A stretch of DNA of 64,000 bases from Achromobacter pestifer. Its GTDB lineage: Bacteria > Pseudomonadota > Gammaproteobacteria > Burkholderiales > Burkholderiaceae_B. The stretch lies in NCBI RefSeq assembly GCF_013267355.1, contig NZ_CP053985.1, positions 1,426,001 through 1,490,000 of the forward strand. The letters run 5' to 3'. Within the stretch, counting starts at the first letter, position 1, and every line of letters begins with the position of its first letter. This document shows positions 25,388-32,970 of this stretch, piece by piece. Below the pieces are notes generated by a model. That model did no database searches and was not told the DNA's origin. It saw only the letters and a program-made list of their open reading frames with translations. The translations under genes and the position numbers were made by a program.

Positions 25388-28300
25388 TCAGAAGCGCACG
25401 GCCAGCTTGAGCACGCCCGACTGCTGCCGGTTGCCGCCGCCGAACTGCGCGTCATAGGCGATGCCAGCCGTCGTGTTGCGCGTGATGGCCATCTCGGCGC
25501 CCAGGCCCAGCACGGCAGCGTCACGTGCGATCGGCACGCCGGTCACCGAGAACGTGCTGCCGCCTTCGAAAGCCAGCTGCTGCTTGGGCTTCACATCACC
25601 CATGGCATGACGCCAGCCCAGCGACGCGGTCAGGCGGCCAGGCGCGCGGTCGGCACCGAACTCCCAGGCGCCGCGCAGACCCAGCGTGGTGCTGGTCACG
25701 TCATCGGAATTGCTGGACCCGTGCAGGGCCGCCGTGCCGCCCGATTCCTCGAAGCCACGCGTGCGCAGCTGGTTCCACGCCAGGCCCGCAAAGGGTTCGA
25801 TGGTGTAGGCATCGCCCAGCGGCAGGTTGTAGCCGAGTTCGGTGAACACCTGCGTCGACGAGGCGTGATAGGAGGACTCGAGCCGCTGGTTCAGGCTGCC
25901 GGCCGCCACGTCGCGTTTTGCGTCGATGTCATGCCAGGTGTAGGCCGCGCCGGCCATGAAGCGGACGTGGCCGGGACCGGCCTGGAAATTCCGGCCGCCG
26001 AACAGGGTCGCGGTGTAGCTGTCGACATTGGTGCGCGAGGACACATCGTCGATCGAGTTGTGGCTGCCGATGTAGCCGACCGCGCCGCCCAGGCGCCAGC
26101 CGCCGCCCACCGCGCCATCGCCGCCAACGAAGAGGCCGCCCGACGATTGGCTCACGCTGGACGCGTTGCCATCGCCGTCGAACTTGCTCCAGTTGCCGAA
26201 CGCTTGCGCCCAGACCGGCGACGCGCCGCTTTGCGGCATGGCGGCGGCCGACGGCGAGCCCAGCTGGGCCGTGGGCCGTCCGGCCAGCACCGGCGCGTCG
26301 AGGTTGCCGCGCAGATGGGACAGCGGCAGCGTGCGCACGGTATCGCCCTGGCTCAACAGCACGCTGGCGGTGCTTGCGTACGCTTCGCCCGACAGCATCC
26401 TCAGGGCCGAGCGTGCTTCGTTCGGGGTCATGGCGAGCACGGCGGTCGCAACCTGGCTGGCGCCGGTGGTCTTGCCCGCGGCGATGCCGCTATCGACCAG
26501 GGAAGATCCGCTGCCGGTCGACGGCGAATCATTGCCGGCAGTGGACGAGCCGTTGCCGGTCGAGGATGAACCGTTGTCCGTCGACGTGGAGCCGTTGCCG
26601 GCCGAGGACGAACCGTTACCCGTCGACGTGGAGCCGTTGCCGGTCGAGGACGAACCGTTGCCCGTCGACGTGGAGCCGTTGCCGGTCGAGGACGAACCGT
26701 TGCCCGTCGACGTGGAGCCGTTACCGGTCGAGGACGAACCGTTGCCCGTCGACGTGGAGCCGTTACCAGTCGAAGACGAACCGTTGCCCGTCGCCGGCGG
26801 CTCCTCCTTGTCCAGCGCGCCGCCCACGTTGCTCTCGTTACCCGAGCCGCCGATACTGCCGATCGGCACGTCGTTGCGCGTCAGGGTCATGTACGCATTC
26901 TTCGGGTCATAGCTGAGCGTGGGCGTCAGGAACGCATATCCGCTCGAAGCGCCGGTGAACTGGCCCTGGATGCCGCCGTCCGCGGTCAGGATGTTGTAGG
27001 TCGTGCGCGGCGCATAGTTGCCGTCGGGGCCCACGTGCGCCACGGTGCCATCGAGGTAGGCGACGCCAGTGACATGGATGCGGTCGCTGAGACTGCTGCC
27101 CGGATCGGCGTGCACGCGGTAGATGGTGTTCTGGCCAAAGGTCAGGTTGCCGTTGACGGTGAGCGTGCCCATGGGCGTGCCGTCGTTGCCGGGAGAGATG
27201 ACCGCGGTGGGATAGAGGTTGGTGGTGCCCACCTGGCCCACGCCCGCCAGCACGACTTCACGGCCGATGTCCATCGGGCCATTCAGCTTGCCGTCGATCT
27301 CCAGGGCGCCGTCGGCGATCAGGATGGGACCCGTAAGGCCGCTGCTGTCGGCGGTCAGGATCACCGATCCCGGGCCGGTCTTGACGAAACCCTGCGTGCC
27401 TTGCAGCGGGTTGTCGATAGTGTCGACGAATTGGCCCGAAGCATAGGTGCCGTCACCGACCACGATCGCGGGCGGGTTGCCGCCGCTGCCAACCAGGGTG
27501 ATGGGAGCGCCTTGCAGGCGATAACGGTCGGTGGCGAACTGGATGCCGGACACGCGCACCGGACCGGCGCTGCCGTCCACGTTCACCGTGCCCGCCGCGC
27601 CCGTGAAAATGGCGTAGCCGCCATCGGGCAGAGCGCCCGCGGCATTGCTCGGACTGTTCCAGTTCGTGCTGGCCGCGCTCCAGGTGCCGTTGCCGCCGCC
27701 CGAGCGGGTCGCGGATGCCGCGCCGTTGCCGTTCCACAGGTTGGTGGTGCTCGGACCCAGGATGAGATTGATCTGCTTGTCGCCGGTCAGATTCTGGATG
27801 GTCGCGGCGGGCGTGGAATCGCCCGAGACCGAGCCCAGCGTCAGGCCGTTGCCGCTCAGGTTGCCACCGTACGACAGGATCCGGTAGTAACCGGCGTTGA
27901 CGCCCAAGGTGTTGACCGTGACGTTCAGCGTGGTGTTGTTGATGGCGGCGTTGCCGCGCACGGTGATGTTGTCGCCGGTGCCCGGTTGCGTAATGGGCAG
28001 CCCCGCGTAACCGGTCTCGAAATTGAATACGGCGTTGTTCATCGACAGATTGCCGTTGACGACCAGATTGCCGTTGGAGACTCCGGTCGGCGTGCCGACT
28101 TCATACCCGGGCGCCACGCGCGCGCCCGACACGTTGAGATCGCCATTGATCGCGCCAAAGCCCGCGACCGTGCCGTTCGAGTTCGCATTGACGTTGCCGC
28201 CCAGCGTAACGCCCGAGCCGCCGCCGTTGCCGCCGATCACCAGCGTGCCGCCGTTGACATCCACCCCGCCTGGGAAATTGGCCGAGCCGTCGAACACCTG

Positions 28301-28405
28301 CGTATTGCCCGACGTAACCGTCAGGTCCGCAGCCGTGACGCCACCGCAGTAGGACGCGCTCAGCGCGAGCGTCGCCGTCAGCCATTTCTTCGTGTCGTGT
28401 ATCAA
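25388..28405 (-). CDS. Type V autotransporter with repetitive Ser/Thr-Gly-Asn linker
   Basis: A 1005-residue surface protein. TTG start at 28405 with GGAGG seven bases upstream. The signal peptide ends near residue 25 (...GGVTAA). Residues about 30-520 form a Gly/Asn-rich beta-helix passenger with repeated 'GGVDVNGGTLVIGGNGGG'-type turns. Residues about 538-617 are a low-complexity linker of heptads such as STSTGNG and SSSTGNG. The C-terminal ~270 residues (from about SPVWAQAFGNWSKFDGDG) are an autotransporter beta-barrel ending in the outer-membrane signature VLKLAVRF. No protease triad or RGD was noticed, so adhesion or biofilm is a guess. It is transcribed away from the signalling genes across the operator-like array. 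Confidence 0.93.
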   Translation of the reverse strand: MIHDTKKWLTATLALSASYCGGVTAADLTVTSGNTQVFDGSANFPGGVDVNGGTLVIGGNGGGSGVTLGGNVNANSNGTVAGFGAINGDLNVSGARVAPGYEVGTPTGVSNGNLVVNGNLSMNNAVFNFETGYAGLPITQPGTGDNITVRGNAAINNTTLNVTVNTLGVNAGYYRILSYGGNLSGNGLTLGSVSGDSTPAATIQNLTGDKQINLILGPSTTNLWNGNGAASATRSGGGNGTWSAASTNWNSPSNAAGALPDGGYAIFTGAAGTVNVDGSAGPVRVSGIQFATDRYRLQGAPITLVGSGGNPPAIVVGDGTYASGQFVDTIDNPLQGTQGFVKTGPGSVILTADSSGLTGPILIADGALEIDGKLNGPMDIGREVVLAGVGQVGTTNLYPTAVISPGNDGTPMGTLTVNGNLTFGQNTIYRVHADPGSSLSDRIHVTGVAYLDGTVAHVGPDGNYAPRTTYNILTADGGIQGQFTGASSGYAFLTPTLSYDPKNAYMTLTRNDVPIGSIGGSGNESNVGGALDKEEPPATGNGSSSTGNGSTSTGNGSSSTGNGSTSTGNGSSSTGNGSTSTGNGSSSTGNGSTSTGNGSSSAGNGSTSTDNGSSSTGNGSSTAGNDSPSTGSGSSLVDSGIAAGKTTGASQVATAVLAMTPNEARSALRMLSGEAYASTASVLLSQGDTVRTLPLSHLRGNLDAPVLAGRPTAQLGSPSAAAMPQSGASPVWAQAFGNWSKFDGDGNASSVSQSSGGLFVGGDGAVGGGWRLGGAVGYIGSHNSIDDVSSRTNVDSYTATLFGGRNFQAGPGHVRFMAGAAYTWHDIDAKRDVAAGSLNQRLESSYHASSTQVFTELGYNLPLGDAYTIEPFAGLAWNQLRTRGFEESGGTAALHGSSNSDDVTSTTLGLRGAWEFGADRAPGRLTASLGWRHAMGDVKPKQQLAFEGGSTFSVTGVPIARDAAVLGLGAEMAITRNTTAGIAYDAQFGGGNRQQSGVLKLAVRF
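26553..26793 (-). repeat. 42-bp tandem repeat inside the autotransporter gene
   Basis: The plus-strand block GTCGACGTGGAGCCGTTGCC recurs at 26580, 26622, 26664, 26706 and 26748, exactly 42 bases apart, with single-base variants. Each unit encodes 14 residues (two heptads). Because 42 is a multiple of three, copy-number change would alter linker length without frameshift. Confidence 0.95.
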
Positions 28406-28865
28406 CGTAAATCCTCCATATGTCGATTAATAAATCTGATATCCAAGGCATTACCGGATTGCTATAAAAGTATTATTAAGTAACCGGGTAACCCTAATGG
28501 CCGAAACAAGTTTTCTCGAAAAAAGGAGGCAATTTATACCCCTTTTCTTTCAATATCTAAAATTAATGAATAGATACCATCTTTATTATTTAAATCAGTG
28601 ACATGGATACCAACCAAGAAACGAAAACAGTGCGTATGGATACCATCCTTTAATAAAAACCAATCACAATGGGCAATATCCTAAGTATTTATTTTTCAAT
28701 AACGGATACCATCCACGGCCATGCGGCCCGGGCTCTTTTCCTCGATTTTCAAGGCGCTCAAGAAACAAATTGACATAGCAGGGCCGGAAAAGCGGCGCAT
28801 CTGGCGGCCCTGCTTCCAGAATTTTCTTATCCGTGGGGATCGGCCCGGCCCATACCATCGCTTGC
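28406..28865. promoter_or_regulatory. AT-rich intergenic region between autotransporter and kinase genes
   Basis: 460 bases without a credible gene, far more AT-rich than the surrounding DNA from about 28410 to 28700. It must hold the promoters of the minus-strand autotransporter and the plus-strand signalling operon, and it contains the repeat array annotated separately. No confident -35/-10 pair could be assigned. Confidence 0.75.
28572..28714 (+). promoter_or_regulatory. Operator-like array with 33-bp periodicity
   Basis: AGATACCATCT at 28572, GGATACCAACC at 28605, GGATACCATCC at 28638 and GGATACCATCC at 28704; spacings are 33, 33 and 66. The missing register at 28671 holds a degenerate GGGCAATATCC. 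Each core is an interrupted palindrome GGAT-ACC-ATCC, and the first copy keeps the symmetry with A/T at both ends, which suggests selection on a dimer-binding site. A further ATACCATC is at 28852. The binding protein is unknown. Confidence 0.7.
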
Positions 28866-31697
28866 ATGATGGCCGCCCCCAGCCTCCCCGACGGATACAT
28901 GCCGGCAACCGCCAGGTTGCCGATGATCCTGCTGCACCTGCTCGCCATGGCGCTGCTGGCCTGCATATTGGTCGGGACGATGCTGTCCATGTACTGGTCG
29001 TTCAGCGACGAAGTCTCCAGCTACCGCCGCCGCATGAACGCCGCCGCCGACCGGGCGCAGATATTCTTCGACCAGCGCGAGGCGCTGCTCCGTTCCGTGG
29101 CCGGCTCGTCGGTGCGCAACACCGACCGCATACCCGCCCAGCACACGCCCAGGACATTCGGCCAGACCGGACAAATCAGCGTGATCCCGCTGACAGACGA
29201 CGCGGATGCCTACGAATGGGCCTTGATTCTCACCCGCCGCAACCGGGCAGACCTGGCCACGGCCAATGCGCGCATCGTCTACACCACCCTGACCGAACCC
29301 GGCGTGACGCGCCTGGCGTTGGACGACACGCGGCACAGCGGCCACGCTATCTCCACGGAAACTGAAAAGTGGCTCTACGAAACCCTGGCTGCGCACCACG
29401 CCACACCGGATCCGGACGACGGCCGCCCGCCAGTCGTCTGGATACGGCCCCTGATGGACCCCACCGATCATCTGTTTCTCTATACGCCTCTGGACACCAC
29501 GGGACGCGAGCAGACCTGGGTGGGGCTAGAGGTCGACGACATTGCCTCCGCCATCGGGGCGGAGCACCCCAGCGACGGGGCGAGCTATACGCTTTACGAC
29601 AGCGACAACCGGGTGGCCTTGCGCGGCGGACCATCGCCATCCGCGACGGACTCGATATCGGCAAGACTGAGCCGCGACTCCTTCGGCTACCAGGGCAGAA
29701 GCTGGCTTCCCCACAGTCTCGCACTGAGCAAGGCTGTCGGCGAAGCTGGCTGGCGGTTGGTCTACTACGTGCCGACACAGGATGTGCTGCGCCACGGCGC
29801 GTCCGCCTTTTGGGCCGTCGGCGCCGTCGCCGCCTGCTTGAGCACGGTGGTCCTGCTGGGCGTGCGCCACATCAGGGAAAAACTGGTCTCTCCCGCCATC
29901 CGGTATCAGACGGCCCTCATCGATAGCCTGGCCTTGAACCGGAAGATCATCGAAGTCGCGCCGATCGGACTCAGCCTGGTGCGCCCCGCCGACGGCACCC
30001 AGGTCATATCGAACGAGGCGGCCCGGCATCTGCTGGACGCGCACGACAGCTGGCGCGAGGACACACGCGCCGCAGGCAATCAGGCCGGCCGGCATGAGTA
30101 TCAGCTGGGCGACGGTCGCACCGTGTGCCTGACATACGCCGCGACCAGCTACCAATCCGAGAACGTGGTGATATGCGCGATCAGCGACATTTCCGCCCAG
30201 AAGGAAGTCGAGCGCACCTTGCGCAACGCCAAGCAAGCCGCCGACCAGGCGAACGACGCCAAGACCTTGTTCTTCGCCACGATCAGCCACGAGATCCGCA
30301 CCCCGTTGTACGGGATACTCGGCACGCTGGAACTGCTCGCGCTCACGCCCATGACGAGTCAGCAGCAGCAATACCTGCACACCATGCAGCAATCGTCCTC
30401 GACCTTGCTGCGCACCATCAACGACACGCTGGACCTGTCCCGCATGGAGGCCGGCCACGAAGACCTGATCCTCTCGGCGTTTTCCCCCGCGGAGATGGTC
30501 GAAGGAGTGGTGGCCAACTACGCCGCCCGCGCCCAGGGCAAGGGGCTACAGATCTTTTCCATTTCCGGCGCCGGCATGCCGGCGATGGTAAAGGGAGACC
30601 TGACCCGGTTGCAGCAGATTCTCAACAACCTGGTGAGCAACTCGGTCAAGTTCACCGAGGGCGGCCGGGTCGTGCTGCGCGCAACCGCGAGCGCCGTCGA
30701 GGCGGACAAGGTCACGATGCGATTCCAGGTCACGGATACCGGCGTGGGCATACGCGCGGAATCGCAAGCCCAGTTGTTCGAACCGTACTTCCGGGCGCAT
30801 CCCGGCCTGGACCAGGACGTGAGCGGCACCGGTCTGGGCCTGGCCATCAGCCGGCGCCTGATCGACCTGATGGACGGCAGCCTGTCCGTGGTCAGCGAGG
30901 TCGGCCTGGGCACCAGCATCACCTTCACCCTCACGCTGGACGTAACCGAGATGGAGCCGGCATCTCCCATACTGCTGCGGCGCAGCGCCGTCTACGTCAG
31001 CGGCGCCATTCCGGAGGTCGTGGCGAACACATGCGCGTGGCTGAACAAGTGGGGAGCTATCGCCATACCGTATCGAGCGCGGGCCCCCATGCAGGATGCC
31101 GGCAACGCAGTCCTGCTGCAGACCTGGCCTCCCGGACAGCCCGAACCATGCTGGACCAGAAGCAAGGTACGCGTGCTCGCGCCAGGCGCGGACCAAGCGT
31201 CGATCGCATCGCGCGGCAGCCGCCTCGGCATCACGAGCCAGGGCAATCCATTCAGCATCGGCATCGCGGTAGCCATGGCCCAGCACGGCCACGAACAGCC
31301 TTTGCTCCCCCCTCCCCGCGCGCAACGCCTGTCGCTGGGACAACGGATCCTGGTCGTCGAAGACAACGCGATCAACCAGGTCATCCTGCGGGAGCAGCTC
31401 GAACACCTGGGATGCTCGGCCACCATCGTCTTCAACGGCCGCGAGGCGTTGCAACGATGGGACCCCGGCAAGTACGACGCCGTCATCACGGACATCAATA
31501 TGCCGATCCTGGACGGCTACGACCTGACACGGGCGCTGCGCGAACTCGGCTACCGAGGAACCATACTGGGCGTCACCGCCAGCGCGGCGCCCGAAACCAT
31601 CACCAAAGGGCTGGAAGCCGGAATGAACCAGGTGCTGCTGAAACCCTTGCCCATCCTGGCCCTGACCGCAACCCTGAACGCATACGCAGAAGGCTGA
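28866..31697 (+). CDS. Hybrid sensor histidine kinase (HisKA-HATPase-REC)
   Basis: A membrane sensor of about 943 residues. Starts at GTG 28833, ATG 28866 and ATG 28899 are all in frame and none has a strong ribosome site. One transmembrane helix near residues 20-42 and a second near 311-332 flank a roughly 270-residue periplasmic sensor domain. A PAS-like cytoplasmic segment precedes the H-box FATISHEIRTPLYG (His475). The ATPase motifs NNLVSNSVKF, DTGVGI and GTGLGLAIS are intact. The C-terminal receiver has VVEDNAINQ and phospho-acceptor Asp876 in TDINMPILDG. No HPt is present in this protein; one is available in the partner at 32971. The architecture resembles RocS/CblS-type kinases near fimbrial genes. 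A REC-EAL gene follows six bases on. Confidence 0.93.
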   Translation: MMAAPSLPDGYMPATARLPMILLHLLAMALLACILVGTMLSMYWSFSDEVSSYRRRMNAAADRAQIFFDQREALLRSVAGSSVRNTDRIPAQHTPRTFGQTGQISVIPLTDDADAYEWALILTRRNRADLATANARIVYTTLTEPGVTRLALDDTRHSGHAISTETEKWLYETLAAHHATPDPDDGRPPVVWIRPLMDPTDHLFLYTPLDTTGREQTWVGLEVDDIASAIGAEHPSDGASYTLYDSDNRVALRGGPSPSATDSISARLSRDSFGYQGRSWLPHSLALSKAVGEAGWRLVYYVPTQDVLRHGASAFWAVGAVAACLSTVVLLGVRHIREKLVSPAIRYQTALIDSLALNRKIIEVAPIGLSLVRPADGTQVISNEAARHLLDAHDSWREDTRAAGNQAGRHEYQLGDGRTVCLTYAATSYQSENVVICAISDISAQKEVERTLRNAKQAADQANDAKTLFFATISHEIRTPLYGILGTLELLALTPMTSQQQQYLHTMQQSSSTLLRTINDTLDLSRMEAGHEDLILSAFSPAEMVEGVVANYAARAQGKGLQIFSISGAGMPAMVKGDLTRLQQILNNLVSNSVKFTEGGRVVLRATASAVEADKVTMRFQVTDTGVGIRAESQAQLFEPYFRAHPGLDQDVSGTGLGLAISRRLIDLMDGSLSVVSEVGLGTSITFTLTLDVTEMEPASPILLRRSAVYVSGAIPEVVANTCAWLNKWGAIAIPYRARAPMQDAGNAVLLQTWPPGQPEPCWTRSKVRVLAPGADQASIASRGSRLGITSQGNPFSIGIAVAMAQHGHEQPLLPPPRAQRLSLGQRILVVEDNAINQVILREQLEHLGCSATIVFNGREALQRWDPGKYDAVITDINMPILDGYDLTRALRELGYRGTILGVTASAAPETITKGLEAGMNQVLLKPLPILALTATLNAYAEG

Positions 31698-31703
31698 AAG
31701 AAC

Positions 31704-32936
31704 ATGCTGTCCAAAATTAAAGTCCTGGTGCTGGACGACCACGCCTACCAGTGCATGCTGCTGAAAGACATGCTCGAGGAAGCGGGTTTCAGGCATGTCG
31801 ATACGACGCTGGACGCGCACGAAGCCTTGGAGCGGATACGGAAAGAAGGCCATCAACTGGTGCTGATGGACGTGGACATGCCCGGCATGGACGGCGCGCA
31901 ATTCATCCATGAGCTCGCCTGTCGCGATCTCAACCCGATACTGGCGATCATCACGGGATGTTCCCGCCGGATGAGCAACAGCATCGGCCTCATGGCCAAA
32001 GAGCGCGGATTCGCGGTGCTGGGAACCTTCATCAAACCCGTTTCCACGGAACAGATCGGCAGTCTGGCGGTAAGCCTGCAGAGAAAGCCGCCTGCCCCGC
32101 CAACCGCGCAGCCCGGTTCTTGCGCCGACGACATCCGGCCGCTGCTGGACAGGCGCATGGTTGAAACCGCCCTGCGCGACGGCAGCATCCAGGCCTGGTT
32201 CCAGCCGAAGAAATCGCTCGCCTCCGGCAACATCGTGGGCGCCGAGGCGCTGGTCCGCTGGCAGCACAAGGAACTTGGCCTGATGCCGCCATCCTGGTTC
32301 CTTAAGTCGTTGCGGGCCTACAACCTGGACCACGAGCTGCTCCTGCGCATGTTGGACGACGGCCTGAAGGCCTATTCCATCTGGCGCGGCCAGGGACACC
32401 GCATCCCCATCTCGGTCAACCTTTCCGCCAGCTTGCTGGACCTTCCGCAACTTCCGGACGAACTCCATGCCATGGTCACCAAACTCGACATCCCCGCCTC
32501 GGACGTGACTTTCGAACTGCTTGAAGACGCGATGCCGGCGCTCGCGGGCCAGTTCCACATGGGGGCAAGCCGCCTGCGCCTGAAGGGATTCGGCCTGTCG
32601 CAAGACGATTTCGGCAAAGGTTACAGCTCGATGTACAGCCTGATCTCCACGCCCTTCACCGAGGTGAAGATCGACCGCGCATTCGTCAACGGCGCCGCGG
32701 CCAACGAGGTACTGGCGGCCGCCCTGGTGGCCTCGATCCAATTGGGGCGGCAACTGGGCCTGCAAGTGACGGCAGAGGGCGTGGAAACGCTGGAAGACCT
32801 GCAATTTCTGAGGCGGATCGGATGCGATGTCGCTCAGGGATTTCTGATTTCCGCGGCCGTCAATGTCGCGACCTTCTGCGAGCTGCTGGCTTACGAGCCC
32901 AACTCTTACTTCACCCCATTGTCCCCACCCCACTAG
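31704..32936 (+). CDS. REC-EAL response regulator (c-di-GMP phosphodiesterase)
   Basis: 410 residues: an N-terminal receiver (about 1-125; acidic pair in LVLDDH, phospho-acceptor Asp56 in MDVDMPGMDG, conserved Lys in FIKPVS) and a C-terminal EAL domain. Catalytic residues appear intact: Glu181 in GAEALVRW, NLSASL, the ELLED glutamates, QDDFGKGYSS, VKIDRAFV and TAEGVETLEDLQFLRRIGC...QGF. The predicted role is phosphorylation-controlled hydrolysis of c-di-GMP, as for Pseudomonas RocR. It lies between two hybrid kinases and is likely a target of their phosphorelay. There is no DNA-binding domain. Confidence 0.93.
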   Translation: MLSKIKVLVLDDHAYQCMLLKDMLEEAGFRHVDTTLDAHEALERIRKEGHQLVLMDVDMPGMDGAQFIHELACRDLNPILAIITGCSRRMSNSIGLMAKERGFAVLGTFIKPVSTEQIGSLAVSLQRKPPAPPTAQPGSCADDIRPLLDRRMVETALRDGSIQAWFQPKKSLASGNIVGAEALVRWQHKELGLMPPSWFLKSLRAYNLDHELLLRMLDDGLKAYSIWRGQGHRIPISVNLSASLLDLPQLPDELHAMVTKLDIPASDVTFELLEDAMPALAGQFHMGASRLRLKGFGLSQDDFGKGYSSMYSLISTPFTEVKIDRAFVNGAAANEVLAAALVASIQLGRQLGLQVTAEGVETLEDLQFLRRIGCDVAQGFLISAAVNVATFCELLAYEPNSYFTPLSPPH

Positions 32937-32970
32937 GGCCAAGCCTGCCGACATCTTTCTGATACTGGAT

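Noticed and set aside
27035..28483. 482-codon open frame opposite the autotransporter passenger
   Set aside because: It mirrors the repetitive Gly/Asn passenger codons and gives an Arg/Val/Ala-rich product without motifs; the minus-strand reading has a signal peptide, ribosome site and beta-barrel.
28572..28736. CRISPR-like reading of the 33-bp periodic repeats
   Set aside because: Only about 11 bases are conserved per unit, the rest is not spacer-like in length pattern, and no cas genes are present. A protein-binding array fits better.
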